A stretch of 9,732 bases of DNA from Pseudomonadota bacterium (GTDB lineage: Bacteria; Pseudomonadota; Gammaproteobacteria; Burkholderiales; Burkholderiaceae_D), in NCBI GenBank assembly GCA_018241865.1, contig JAFECY010000194.1, positions 1-9,732 of the forward strand, in the 5' to 3' direction. Position 1 is the stretch's first letter; each line of letters begins with the position of its first letter. The notes beneath the pieces were generated by a model. It searched no databases and was not told where the DNA came from. It saw nothing but the letters and a program-made list of their open reading frames with translations. This document shows, in pieces, positions 1 to 6,755 of the stretch. The position numbers and the translations under genes are program-made.

Positions 1-410
1 ACAACACCCGCAAGGTGCCGGTTATGCTGCATCGGGCAATTGTCGGTTCGATGGAGCGTTTTGTCGGCATCTTGATCGAAAATCACGCTGGCGCATTGCC
101 GCTATGGCTGGCTCCGGTGCAAATTGCAATTTTGAATATCTCCGACGCGCAAGCGGATTATGCGCAGAAAGTCGCACAAAACCTGAAAAAACAAGGGTTT
201 AGGGTGCATCTCGATTTGCGTAACGAGAAAATAACCTATAAAATACGCGAGCATTCGGTTCAAAAACTGCCCTATATCGCCGTCATTGGCGACAAGGAGC
301 GGGATGCCAATACAGTGGCCGTGCGTGCGCGAGGTAATGTCGATCTAGGTGTGATGCCGATCGACCAGTTGGTAGAGCGCCTGAAGAATGAGGTCGATAC
401 CAAAGCCTGA
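1..410 (+). CDS. thrS: Threonyl-tRNA synthetase, C-terminal part (5' truncated by the window)
   Basis: This enzyme charges tRNA-Thr with threonine in the cytoplasm. Only about the last 135 residues are present; the family is usually near 640 residues. The reading frame is already open at base 3, and the GTG at 15 is an internal valine codon rather than a start. The segment begins with class II synthetase motif 3 ([17 protein letters not shown]), whose arginine contacts ATP. The anticodon-binding domain follows, with typical segments such as [11 protein letters not shown] and [19 protein letters not shown] near the end. The stop at 408-410 lies 44 bases before the proposed infC start, the usual thrS-infC order in proteobacteria. 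The stop codon sits inside the loop of a terminator-like hairpin. The identification is secure; the missing 5' part cannot be assessed. Confidence 0.97.
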   Translation, partial: NTRKVPVMLHRAIVGSMERFVGILIENHAGALPLWLAPVQIAILNISDAQADYAQKVAQNLKKQGFRVHLDLRNEKITYKIREHSVQKLPYIAVIGDKERDANTVAVRARGNVDLGVMPIDQLVERLKNEVDTKA

Positions 411-434
411 CAGCGCTGCACGGCTTGTTTTTTT
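403..434 (+). terminator. Terminator-like hairpin between thrS and infC
   Basis: AAGCC at 403-407 pairs with GGCTT at 422-426. The next TG (408-409) can pair with CA (419-420) across a bulged C. The run G then seven T follows at 427-434. The hairpin overlaps the thrS stop codon and ends just before the infC Shine-Dalgarno sequence. The stem is short, so it may be a weak terminator or attenuator that lowers readthrough from thrS rather than a full stop. Translating ribosomes reaching the thrS stop would disturb it. Function is inferred from structure only. Confidence 0.45.
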
Positions 435-441
435 GATTTTT

Positions 442-457
442 GAGGGATACGGCAATA
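442..457 (+). promoter_or_regulatory. infC ribosome binding site and AUA start codon
   Basis: GAGGG at 442-446 is a good Shine-Dalgarno sequence, with eight bases between it and ATA at 455-457. No ATG or GTG lies in frame at a sensible position. The only other in-frame candidate is TTG at 440, but it has no upstream Shine-Dalgarno and would place GAGGG inside the coding region. Escherichia coli infC is known to start at AUU, which IF-3 itself discriminates against, giving negative autoregulation. AUA here would plausibly work the same way. Confidence 0.75.
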
Positions 458-976
458 GCTACGGATAAATCGCATCGCATCAATGGCGAAATCACCGCAC
501 AGGAAGTGCGTTTAAGTGATGTCAACAACGAAGCAATCGGCATCGTCAACTTGGCGGAAGCTTTCCGTCTGGCGGAAGAGGCGAATGTCGATCTGGTGGA
601 AATTGCGCCGACCGCGCAACCGCCGGTATGCCGCTTGATGGACTACGGCAAGTTCAAGTACCAAGAGCAGAAGAAGGCGCATGAAGCCAAACTGAAGCAG
701 AAGGTGATCCTGGTCAAGGAAATCAAGTTTCGCCCTGGTACTGACGACGGTGACTACAACATCAAACTGCGTAACCTCATCAAGTTTCTGGATGAGGGCG
801 ATAAAACCAAGATCACGCTGCGTTTCCGCGGTCGTGAAATGGCGCACCAAGAAATCGGTGTCCGCATGCTGGAGCGTTTGAAAGCCGACTTGGAGCCGTA
901 TGGACAGGTCGAGCAGTTTCCGAAAATGGAGGGTCGCCAGATGATTATGGTGCTGGCACCGAAGAAGAAGAAATAA
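455..976 (+). CDS. infC: Translation initiation factor IF-3
   Basis: IF-3 binds the 30S subunit, prevents premature 50S joining and checks start codon and initiator tRNA pairing. With the AUA start the protein is 173 residues (E. coli 180). It begins [12 protein letters not shown] after the start, matching the family N-terminus. The N-terminal domain includes [12 protein letters not shown] near residues 56-67. A lysine-rich linker ([13 protein letters not shown]) follows, then the C-terminal domain with [15 protein letters not shown] and [14 protein letters not shown] near 125-135, ending in a basic APKKKK tail. It lies between thrS and rpmI as in most proteobacteria. The unusual start codon suggests autoregulation by IF-3, which is inference from the E. 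coli precedent. A TTG start at 440 would add five residues that do not fit the family. Confidence 0.97.
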   Translation: MATDKSHRINGEITAQEVRLSDVNNEAIGIVNLAEAFRLAEEANVDLVEIAPTAQPPVCRLMDYGKFKYQEQKKAHEAKLKQKVILVKEIKFRPGTDDGDYNIKLRNLIKFLDEGDKTKITLRFRGREMAHQEIGVRMLERLKADLEPYGQVEQFPKMEGRQMIMVLAPKKKK

Positions 977-1183
977 TCATTGTGGGACAGAGTTAAGCGC
1001 AGCGGTACTCTGTCCTCGACATGATAAGAATTGCGTGTATCACCCGGTAACGGATGGTGCATACAAAAGCAGTGACCTCGATGTCATTGCCAAACAAGTG
1101 AGAGCAGGCATCCAAGCGCAACGACGTGTTGCCACCTGCAATCATGTTAAAAAATGGAACCGCTCGAAAGAGCGGATATTGTC
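977..1183 (+). promoter_or_regulatory. Highly structured infC-rpmI spacer, candidate L20 autoregulatory leader
   Basis: This 207-base spacer holds no convincing gene but many hairpins found by hand. They are: a perfect 9-bp stem 985-993/1007-1015; an irregular stem 1036-1040/1061-1065 with an inner CCG-GTAA-CGG tetraloop hairpin at 1044-1053; an 8-bp stem with one G-U pair, 1069-1076/1083-1090; a two-part stem 1104-1108/1135-1139 enclosing GCAAC 1118-1122 and GTTGC 1128-1132; and a 6-bp stem 1160-1165/1170-1175 just before rpmI. No U tract follows the first stem, so it is not an intrinsic terminator. In E. coli, L20 represses rpmI-rplT translation through structured mRNA upstream of rpmI. Position and structure suggest an equivalent here, but no L20 binding motif was verified. 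Confidence 0.5.
1160..1175 (+). promoter_or_regulatory. GAAA-tetraloop hairpin over the rpmI ribosome-binding region
   Basis: CCGCTC at 1160-1165 and GAGCGG at 1170-1175 form a perfect 6-bp stem closed by a GAAA (GNRA) tetraloop. The stem ends eight bases before the rpmI ATG. The only purine-rich Shine-Dalgarno candidate (AAAGAG, 1167-1172) lies in the loop and 3' arm, so the hairpin should limit ribosome access. ACCGCT at 1159-1164 is also complementary to AGCGGT at 1001-1006 in the loop of the first leader hairpin, so an alternative long-range pairing could open this stem. Confidence 0.5.
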
Positions 1184-1381
1184 ATGCCAAAAATGAAGAC
1201 CAAGAGCAGCGCGAAGAAGCGTTTTCGCGTGCGCCCAGGAGGCACCGTCAAGCGCGGTCAAGCCTTCAAGCGCCACATCCTGACCAAGAAAACCACCAAA
1301 AACAAACGCCAGTTGCGCGGAGCCGTGGATGTCCATGAGACAAACATGAATTCCATTCGCGCGATGATGCCGTTCGCTTAA
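1184..1381 (+). CDS. rpmI: 50S ribosomal protein L35
   Basis: L35 is a small, very basic protein of the large ribosomal subunit. The ORF gives 65 residues beginning [16 protein letters not shown], the standard family start and length (E. coli 65). It is rich in lysine and arginine throughout, with the family segments KRHILTKK and KRQLRG. An in-frame ATG at 1154 would add ten residues lacking family support and is preceded by no Shine-Dalgarno; 1184 is therefore chosen. It is followed 19 bases later by rplT, and the two are probably co-translated. The start lies directly behind a hairpin at the end of a structured leader, which suggests translational control, probably by L20. Confidence 0.97.
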   Translation: MPKMKTKSSAKKRFRVRPGGTVKRGQAFKRHILTKKTTKNKRQLRGAVDVHETNMNSIRAMMPFA

Positions 1382-1400
1382 CCTCACATAAGGAGCTACC

Positions 1401-1760
1401 ATGCCTCGAGTAAAACGTGGGGTTACCGCACGGGCCCGTCACAAGAAAGTTCTAAACGCAGCCAAGGGTTACCGCGGCCGCCGCAGTACGGTATTCCGTA
1501 TCGCCAAACAGGCGGTCATGCGCGCAGGTCAGTATGCCTACCGCGATCGCCGTAACAAGAAGCGCGTGTTCCGCGCACTGTGGATCACCCGTATCAACGC
1601 GGCTTCGCGTGAACATGGCTTGACCTACAGTGTGTTCATGAATGGCCTGAAAAAATCCGCCATCGGTTTGGATCGCAAGGTTCTGGCTGACATGGCTGTG
1701 ATGGACAAGCCGGCATTTGCCGCGATTGTCAAACAGGTGAAGGCCAACATCGCTGCTTAA
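1401..1760 (+). CDS. rplT: 50S ribosomal protein L20
   Basis: L20 is a 23S rRNA-binding protein needed early in 50S assembly. In E. coli it is also the translational repressor of its own operon. The ORF encodes 119 residues (E. coli 118). The long basic N-terminal tail [18 protein letters not shown] is followed by [19 protein letters not shown] and [15 protein letters not shown], then the globular C-terminal domain with [14 protein letters not shown], the part known to recognise RNA. A clear Shine-Dalgarno sequence, AAGGAG at 1390-1395, lies five bases before the ATG. The gene is followed by tandem hairpins including a strong terminator, so it probably ends the ribosomal-protein transcription unit for a fraction of transcripts. 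Confidence 0.98.
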   Translation: MPRVKRGVTARARHKKVLNAAKGYRGRRSTVFRIAKQAVMRAGQYAYRDRRNKKRVFRALWITRINAASREHGLTYSVFMNGLKKSAIGLDRKVLADMAVMDKPAFAAIVKQVKANIAA

Positions 1761-1768
1761 GTAGTGCA

Positions 1769-1788
1769 TGCGGCGCTTCGGTGCTGCA
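1769..1788 (+). promoter_or_regulatory. UUCG-tetraloop hairpin after rplT
   Basis: TGCGGCGC at 1769-1776 pairs with GTGCTGCA at 1781-1788, an 8-bp stem with two G-U pairs. It is capped by C(UUCG)G, an exceptionally stable tetraloop. It starts nine bases after the rplT stop and precedes the terminator at 1796-1832 by seven bases. It has no U tract of its own. It could protect the 3' end of the rplT mRNA or act with the next hairpin as part of an attenuator; neither can be decided from sequence. Confidence 0.5.
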
Positions 1789-1795
1789 AACCAGG

Positions 1796-1832
1796 CGGGG
1801 CAAAGGTCAACACCTATGCCCCGTTTTATTTT
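1796..1832 (+). terminator. Strong intrinsic terminator or attenuator between rplT and pheS
   Basis: CGGGGCA at 1796-1802 pairs perfectly with TGCCCCG at 1817-1823. Inside, after one A-A mismatch, AGGT at 1804-1807 pairs with ACCT at 1812-1815 around a CAAC loop. TTTTATTTT follows at 1824-1832. This is a textbook rho-independent terminator by structure. Because pheS starts only 31 bases later with no evident promoter between, it may act as an attenuator controlling pheST. In E. coli pheST is attenuated through a Phe-rich leader peptide, but no such peptide is visible before this hairpin. Confidence 0.8.
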
Positions 1833-1863
1833 GAATTCTGCTTTTTCGGATTTCATTCTTCAC

Positions 1864-2880
1864 ATGAATCTCCTTGAACAACTCGTCGCTCAGGCAAAAG
1901 AAGTATTTGCCGCAGCACAGGATCCCGCCGCGCTGGAAAACGCCAAGGCCAAATTCCTTGGCAAGACCGGCCAGATCACTGAACAGATGAAGGCGCTGGC
2001 CAAGCTGACGCCGGAAGAAAAAAAATCGATGGGCGCGATCATCAATGCGGCCAAGACCCGGATCGAAGATGCCCTGAATGCGCGGCGCGATGCGCTGGCC
2101 AATGCGCAAATGGAGGCGCGCCTGAACGCCGAGGCGATCGATGTGAGTTTGCCGGGTCGTGGGCGCGGCATCGGCGGCATTCACCCGGTGATGCGTACTT
2201 GGCAGCGCGTCGAAGAAATTTTCGGTTCGATCGGCTTCGATGTCGCCGACGGCCCCGAGATCGAAACCGACTGGACCAATTTCAGCGCATTGAATAGCCC
2301 GGAAAACCATCCGGCGCGCTCGATGCAGGATACCTTCTATATCGAAGGCAAAGACACGCAAGGTAAACCGCTACTGTTGCGCACGCATACCAGCCCGATG
2401 CAAGTGCGCTATGCGCGTATGAACAAACCACCGATCAAGGTGATCGCGCCGGGTCGCACCTATCGCGTCGATAGCGATGCCACTCACTCGCCGATGTTTC
2501 ATCAGGTCGAAGGTTTGTGGATTGCGGAAGACATCAGCTTTGCCGATCTGAAAGGTGTGTATCTGAATTTCGTCAAGGCCTTTTTCGAGACCGACGATCT
2601 GCAGGTGCGTTTCCGTCCCTCTTATTTCCCGTTTACCGAACCGTCGGCCGAGATCGATATCGCCTTTGGCAGCGGCCCCTTGAAAGGGCGCTGGTTGGAA
2701 GTGTCAGGTGCCGGGCAAGTGCATCCGACCGTGGTGCGCAACATGGGGCTTGATCCAGAGAAGTACATCGGCTTCGCCTTCGGTTCGGGCCTAGAGCGCC
2801 TGACCATGCTGCGTTATGGGATCAACGATCTACGCCTGTTCTACGAAGGCGATTTGCGCTTCCTGAAGCAATTCAACTAA
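1864..2880 (+). CDS. pheS: Phenylalanyl-tRNA synthetase alpha subunit
   Basis: PheS is the catalytic subunit of the cytoplasmic (alpha-beta)2 enzyme that charges tRNA-Phe. The 338-residue protein (E. coli 327) starts with an N-terminal coiled-coil region (about 1-90) that contacts tRNA. The class II catalytic core follows: [11 protein letters not shown] at 149-159, the FHQVEG segment at 212-217 in the motif 2 region, and motif 3 [11 protein letters not shown] at 303-313 with its ATP-binding arginine. The ATG at 1864 is chosen because MNLLEQLV matches the family start. It lacks a Shine-Dalgarno sequence. An in-frame ATG at 1816 has AAAGG at 1802-1806, but it lies within the terminator hairpin and would add 16 unsupported residues. 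pheT follows after 67 bases. Confidence 0.96.
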   Translation: MNLLEQLVAQAKEVFAAAQDPAALENAKAKFLGKTGQITEQMKALAKLTPEEKKSMGAIINAAKTRIEDALNARRDALANAQMEARLNAEAIDVSLPGRGRGIGGIHPVMRTWQRVEEIFGSIGFDVADGPEIETDWTNFSALNSPENHPARSMQDTFYIEGKDTQGKPLLLRTHTSPMQVRYARMNKPPIKVIAPGRTYRVDSDATHSPMFHQVEGLWIAEDISFADLKGVYLNFVKAFFETDDLQVRFRPSYFPFTEPSAEIDIAFGSGPLKGRWLEVSGAGQVHPTVVRNMGLDPEKYIGFAFGSGLERLTMLRYGINDLRLFYEGDLRFLKQFN

Positions 2881-2894
2881 ACACTTAATTCTGG

Positions 2895-2936
2895 CCGCTG
2901 CCTGCAGGCGTGCGTGTCTCGTGAAATCTGTAGCGG
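2895..2936 (+). promoter_or_regulatory. Possible stem covering the pheT Shine-Dalgarno region
   Basis: The 67-base pheS-pheT spacer contains CCGCT at 2895-2899, complementary to AGCGG at 2932-2936, with an added G-U pair inside (2900/2931). The loop holds the palindrome GCCTGCAGGC at 2900-2909. The 3' arm overlaps GCGGA, the only Shine-Dalgarno-like sequence before the pheT ATG at 2948. The pairing might reduce independent initiation on pheT, but a 5-bp stem with a long loop is weak evidence. Confidence 0.25.
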
Positions 2937-2947
2937 AAAACTGAACT

Positions 2948-5377
2948 ATGCAATTCTCCGAAAACTGGCTGCGCTCGATGGTCGATCCGAAGATGACTTC
3001 GGATGAGCTGTCGCATTTGCTGACGATGTCGGGACTGGAAGTGGAAGAGGTGGAGCCGGTTGCGCCGCCATTCTCGAACGTGGTGGTGGCCAAGGTGCTG
3101 GAAGTGGCCAAGCATCCGAACGCCGATCGTCTCAACGTCTGTCAAGTCGATGCCGGCACCGGCACGCTGCTCAACATCGTCTGCGGTGCACCCAATGTGC
3201 GCGCCGGGATGAAGGTTGCCTGTGCGATGGCCGGCGCGGTGTTGCCGCCGGGCGAGGATGGCAAGCCTTTCGAGATCAAGGTCGGCAAGCTGCGCGGCGT
3301 CGAGTCGCAAGGCATGTTGTGCTCGGCGCGTGAACTGAAGTTGTCGGATGACGCCGGCGGTTTGCTGGACTTGCCTGAAGACGCACCGGTCGGTCAGAAT
3401 TTCCGTGATTACTATCAACTGAACGATCTCAAATTTACGATCAAGCTCACTCCCAATAAAGCGGATTGCCTGTCGGTGCTGGGCGTGGCGCGCGAAGTGT
3501 CGGCTTTGACCGACATGCCGCTGAAACCACCTAGTTTTGCAGCGGTCGCGGTAACGTTGGAAGAAAAGCTGTCGGTGAAAGTTTCCGCGCCCGATCTGTG
3601 CGGCCGTTTTTCCGGCCGTGTGATTCGTGGCGTCAATGCCAAGGCAGAAACGCCGGAATGGATGAAGCAGCGCTTGGAGCGCAGCGGCCAGCGGCCGATC
3701 TCCGCTTTGGTCGATATTTCCAATTACGTCATGCTGGAACTCGGCCGTCCTTCGCACGTGTTCGATCTGGACAAGGTGCAGGGTGGACTGGAAGTGCGCT
3801 GGGGGAGGAAGGGTGAGCAGATTAAGCTTTTGAATGGCAACACCGTCGAAGTTGACGAGTGGGTTGGTGTGATCGCCGATGACCGTGGCGTGGAAGCGCT
3901 GGCCGGCATCATGGGCGGCGACGATACTGCCGTAACGCTGGAGACGCAGAATATTTATCTGGAAGCGGCCTTCTGGTGGCCGCAAGCGATCCAAGGCCGC
4001 GCGCGCCGCTACAATTTTTCTACCGATGCAGCCCATCGTTTCGAGCGCGGGGTCGATTACGCTACCACGGTCGAGCACCTCGAACGCATCACTGCGCTAA
4101 TCGTTGAAATCTGCGGTGTGTCGGGACAAACAGCGGTGGGTCCGGTGGACGATAACGTCGTCAACCTGCCCAAGCGCGCGCCGGTGCATGTGCGTACCGC
4201 GCGCGCTGCCAAGGTGATCGGCGTTGCTCTGAGTGACAATCAAATCGCTGATATTTTTACCCGGCTTGGTTTGCGTTTCGCCCGCGAGGCAGATGGCTTT
4301 GCCGTGACTGCGCCATCCTTCCGTTTCGACATCGAAATCGAGGAAGATCTGATCGAGGAAATTGCGCGCGTCTATGGCTTTGAGAATATCCCCGCCTTGC
4401 CGCCGGTTGCCGCCAATGCCATGCGTATCGCGCCGGAAGATTCCCGTTCGTTGTTTACCATCCGTCGCCAGTTGGCTGATCTGGACTATCAGGAAGTGGT
4501 CAATTTCAGTTTCGTCGAGGAAGCATGGGAAGCCGATTTTGCCGGTAATCTTGAGCCGATCAAGTTGCTCAATCCAATTGCCAGCCAAATGAGCGTGATG
4601 CGTTCCTCGCTGGTGGCGAATCTCGTCGCTAACGTGCGCTATAACCTCAACCGCAAACTCAACCGAGTGCGCGTGTTTGAGGTGGGCGCGGTCTTTGCGC
4701 GGGATGCAGCAGTTCAGGATGGTCCGTTATCGGTTGCCGGTTTTAGCCAGCCCAAGCGTGTGACGGCGCTGGCCTACGGTTCGGTGACGGAGGAGCAGTG
4801 GGGGCAAGAAACGCGCAACGTCGATTTCTTTGACATCAAGGCCGATCTGGAAGCCTTGTTCGCGCCGCATAGTTTGCGCTTCATCAAAGCGGAACATCCC
4901 GCTTTGCATCCGGGGCGCTCCGCACATGTTCTACTTAATGATAAAACCATCGGCTTCATTGGTGAGCTGCATCCGCGTTTGCAGCAGAAATACGAGCTGC
5001 CGCTCGCGCCGGTTCTGTTTGAGGTCGATGCGGCTGCTTTGCAGAAACGCAGTGTGCCGGTTTACCAAGAAATCTCGAAGTTCCCACCGGTTACGCGCGA
5101 CTTGGCGGTGGTTGTGCCGCAATCGCTGCCGACGCAGGATTTACTCGATGTTTTTCATGCTGAAAAAGCAAGTAACGAATCGTGCCGCGTGTTGCAAGCC
5201 ATTGTTTTATTTGATGAATATCGTGGCAAAGGACTCGAAAATAACGAAAAAAGCCTTGCTTTCCGTTTTACCTTGCAAGATACTCAAACTACCCTGCAGG
5301 ACGACAAAGTGGATGCGGCCATGGCGGCATTCGTCGCTGCCGTTCATAAAAAATATGGCGCCAAATTGCGTACCTGA
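2948..5377 (+). CDS. pheT: Phenylalanyl-tRNA synthetase beta subunit
   Basis: PheT is the large subunit of phenylalanyl-tRNA synthetase; it binds tRNA and edits mischarged Tyr-tRNA-Phe. The 809-residue protein (E. coli 795) shows the full bacterial domain order. The N-terminus [14 protein letters not shown] leads into an EMAP/OB tRNA-binding domain, about 40-150, with [13 protein letters not shown] from 56. The B3/B4 editing region is about 210-400. B5 ends near [21 protein letters not shown] around 458-478. A degenerate class II-like domain is followed by the C-terminal ferredoxin-fold anticodon-binding domain from about 706 ([18 protein letters not shown]) to the end. It lies between pheS and ihfA as in E. 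coli. Nothing suggests truncation or frameshift. Confidence 0.98.
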   Translation: MQFSENWLRSMVDPKMTSDELSHLLTMSGLEVEEVEPVAPPFSNVVVAKVLEVAKHPNADRLNVCQVDAGTGTLLNIVCGAPNVRAGMKVACAMAGAVLPPGEDGKPFEIKVGKLRGVESQGMLCSARELKLSDDAGGLLDLPEDAPVGQNFRDYYQLNDLKFTIKLTPNKADCLSVLGVAREVSALTDMPLKPPSFAAVAVTLEEKLSVKVSAPDLCGRFSGRVIRGVNAKAETPEWMKQRLERSGQRPISALVDISNYVMLELGRPSHVFDLDKVQGGLEVRWGRKGEQIKLLNGNTVEVDEWVGVIADDRGVEALAGIMGGDDTAVTLETQNIYLEAAFWWPQAIQGRARRYNFSTDAAHRFERGVDYATTVEHLERITALIVEICGVSGQTAVGPVDDNVVNLPKRAPVHVRTARAAKVIGVALSDNQIADIFTRLGLRFAREADGFAVTAPSFRFDIEIEEDLIEEIARVYGFENIPALPPVAANAMRIAPEDSRSLFTIRRQLADLDYQEVVNFSFVEEAWEADFAGNLEPIKLLNPIASQMSVMRSSLVANLVANVRYNLNRKLNRVRVFEVGAVFARDAAVQDGPLSVAGFSQPKRVTALAYGSVTEEQWGQETRNVDFFDIKADLEALFAPHSLRFIKAEHPALHPGRSAHVLLNDKTIGFIGELHPRLQQKYELPLAPVLFEVDAAALQKRSVPVYQEISKFPPVTRDLAVVVPQSLPTQDLLDVFHAEKASNESCRVLQAIVLFDEYRGKGLENNEKSLAFRFTLQDTQTTLQDDKVDAAMAAFVAAVHKKYGAKLRT

Positions 5378-5397
5378 AGCAGGAGGGAGTATTGACC

Positions 5398-5811
5398 ATG
5401 AACGACGTGAATTCAGCCGAATTTCAATCCATCCTGAACGCCGACCTGAGCCGTGCCATGCTCGAATCGAAGGCGCGCTCGCAAGCTGAAAAAGACTTGC
5501 CAACGCTGACCAAGGCTGAGTTGGCGGAATTATTGTTCGAGCAAGTCGGCTTGAACAAACGCGAAGCCAAGGACATGGTGGAAACTTTTTTCGACGAAAT
5601 CCGCAATGCGCTAGAGCGCGGCGAATCGGTGAAACTATCTGGTTTCGGTAATTTTCAGTTGCGCGACAAGCCGCAGCGCCCAGGGCGCAATCCCAAGACC
5701 GGCGAAGAAATCCCCATCACCGCCCGCCGCGTCGTGACTTTTCACGCCAGCCAGAAATTGAAGGGCATGGTCGAGGAAAGCAGCGCCAAACCCATCTCCC
5801 AAGCCGCCTAA
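5398..5811 (+). CDS. ihfA: Integration host factor alpha subunit with N-terminal extension
   Basis: IHF-alpha pairs with IHF-beta to bend DNA sharply at specific sites, assisting recombination, replication and transcription. The ATG at 5398 follows the strong Shine-Dalgarno AGGAGGG at 5381-5387; TTG at 5392 is too close to it. The protein is 137 residues. The conserved HU/IHF fold begins at [11 protein letters not shown] (37 onward), with [23 protein letters not shown] containing the proline (about residue 99) equivalent to the intercalating P65 of E. coli IhfA. The first 34 residues have no counterpart in the 99-residue E. coli protein and are acidic to mixed in charge. The next internal ATG (5458) has no Shine-Dalgarno. 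It lies 20 bases after pheT, so pheT-ihfA cotranscription is likely. Confidence 0.96.
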   Translation: MNDVNSAEFQSILNADLSRAMLESKARSQAEKDLPTLTKAELAELLFEQVGLNKREAKDMVETFFDEIRNALERGESVKLSGFGNFQLRDKPQRPGRNPKTGEEIPITARRVVTFHASQKLKGMVEESSAKPISQAA

Positions 5812-5819
5812 GCTGACGC

Positions 5820-6224
5820 ATGAACGACCGTGCCATGATTAAGCCGGAAACGGTGGCCTTGCCGCCGATTCCCGCCAAGCGTTATTTCACCATCGGCGAA
5901 GTCAGCGAGCTGTGCGGCGTCAAGCCGCATGTGCTGCGCTACTGGGAGCAGGAATTCACGCAACTCAAGCCGGTCAAGCGGCGCGGCAATCGCCGCTATT
6001 ATCAACATCACGAAGTCCTACTCATTCGCCGCATCCGTGAGTTGCTGTACGAACAGGGTTTCACCATCAGCGGCGCGCGTAACAAACTAGAGAGTCGTTT
6101 GCTCAATGGTGAAGACGCGGCGCCGGTGCCATCACCGGTTGCGACCAGCGCAGCCGCTATCGACCTCGACAACATCCGTGCAGAATTGACGGCAATCCTG
6201 TTGCTGCTGAAAAAACCTGCTTGA
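5820..6224 (+). CDS. Small MerR-family transcriptional regulator
   Basis: This 134-residue protein has a MerR-type winged helix-turn-helix at about residues 21-90: YFTIGEVSELCGVKPHVLRYWEQEF, interrupted here only by the wing RRGNRRYY, then a helix with IRRIRELLYEQGFTISGARNKL. The rest is a short alanine- and leucine-rich tail, too small for a large effector domain, and it lacks the cysteines of metal-sensing MerR proteins. The ATG at 5820 lies eight bases after the ihfA stop, with no good Shine-Dalgarno, which suggests translational coupling to ihfA. A MerR-like gene directly after ihfA is a common arrangement in beta- and gammaproteobacteria as I recall it. Its target and signal are unknown and no symbol is justified. 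Confidence 0.9.
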   Translation: MNDRAMIKPETVALPPIPAKRYFTIGEVSELCGVKPHVLRYWEQEFTQLKPVKRRGNRRYYQHHEVLLIRRIRELLYEQGFTISGARNKLESRLLNGEDAAPVPSPVATSAAAIDLDNIRAELTAILLLLKKPA

Positions 6225-6308
6225 ATTGTCGCGTTGTCTTGTTACGTGTCATATCTGCGTGCGAACCTTAGAGCCACACTTATTCGGCGTGGTCTTAATA
6301 TTTCGCGC

Positions 6309-6338
6309 ATGAACGAAACCTTATTATTGTTCGCATGA
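6309..6338 (+). other. Nine-codon mini-ORF overlapping the globin start
   Basis: ATG at 6309 opens a nine-codon frame (MNETLLLFA) whose TGA at 6336-6338 overlaps the globin ATG at 6335 in an ATGA. No Shine-Dalgarno sequence is visible before either start. CATGAAC at 6308-6314 can pair with GTTC-G-CATG at 6329-6337 with one bulge, placing the globin start codon in a stem. This could be a coupling peptide or chance. The rest of the 110-base gap after the MerR gene shows only a weak hairpin (6274-6293) and no convincing promoter or tRNA. Confidence 0.2.
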
Positions 6339-6736
6339 CTTCCGAAGAATCACAACAACCTAGCGCTTTCGATTTGATTGGTGGTGCTGATCGCTTGCGC
6401 GAGTTGGTTGATCGTTTCTACGATCTGATGGATTTGGAGCCGGAATTTTCTGGTATTCGCGCCATGCACCCGGCTGCGCTCGACAGTTCGCGCGACAAGT
6501 TGTACTGGTTTTTGTCTGGCTGGCTAGGCGGGCCGAATTTGTACATCGAGCGTTTCGGCCATCCGCGTCTGCGCGCGCGTCACCTGCCATTTACGATTGC
6601 ATCCGCTGAGCGAGACCAATGGCTGCGCTGCATGGCGCTGGCGATGCAGGATGTGCATATCGAAGACTCTTTGCAGGAAAGACTGATGTCTTCCTTTTAT
6701 CAAACCGCCGATTGGATGCGCAACACCCACGGCTAA
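6335..6736 (+). CDS. Group II truncated haemoglobin
   Basis: A 133-residue haem protein of the truncated globin family, group II (TrHbO-like). Family members bind oxygen or nitric oxide and are linked to NO or peroxide handling. The pattern is clear: FDLIGG near the start, RFYDLM at 27-32 with Tyr B10 at 29, WFLSGWLGGPNLY at 58-70, and GHPRLRARHLPF at 75-86 with His83 as the proximal haem ligand. RDQWLRCM follows, with Trp96 at the group II position G8. No transmembrane segment or extra domain is present. The start at 6335 fits the family but has no Shine-Dalgarno sequence. rmuC begins 19 bases after its stop, suggesting cotranscription. The physiological ligand cannot be inferred. Confidence 0.93.
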   Translation: MTSEESQQPSAFDLIGGADRLRELVDRFYDLMDLEPEFSGIRAMHPAALDSSRDKLYWFLSGWLGGPNLYIERFGHPRLRARHLPFTIASAERDQWLRCMALAMQDVHIEDSLQERLMSSFYQTADWMRNTHG

Positions 6737-6755
6737 CCGATTCAATCGACAATTC

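Noticed and set aside
1021..1050. Nine-codon ORF (MIRIACITR) in the infC-rpmI spacer
   Set aside because: No Shine-Dalgarno precedes it, and the sequence is better explained as part of a stem-loop.
1129..1157. Possible promoter before rpmI (TTGCCA with an A/T-rich stretch after it)
   Set aside because: The TAAAAA-like -10 candidates sit only 13-15 bases from the -35 and match poorly; the A-rich run may just be unpaired leader.
2885..4078. Long minus-strand ORF of 397 codons opposite pheT
   Set aside because: It is antisense to the clearly real pheT, has a His/Arg/Gln-rich composition typical of a shadow frame and shows no recognisable domain.
5392..5397. TTG at 5392 as the ihfA start
   Set aside because: It leaves only four bases after the Shine-Dalgarno core, while ATG at 5398 has normal spacing in the same frame.
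6225..6334. Search for a tRNA gene or promoter in the gap after the MerR-type gene
   Set aside because: No cloverleaf, no GTTCGAATC-like T arm and no well-spaced -35/-10 pair. Only a weak imperfect hairpin is seen.
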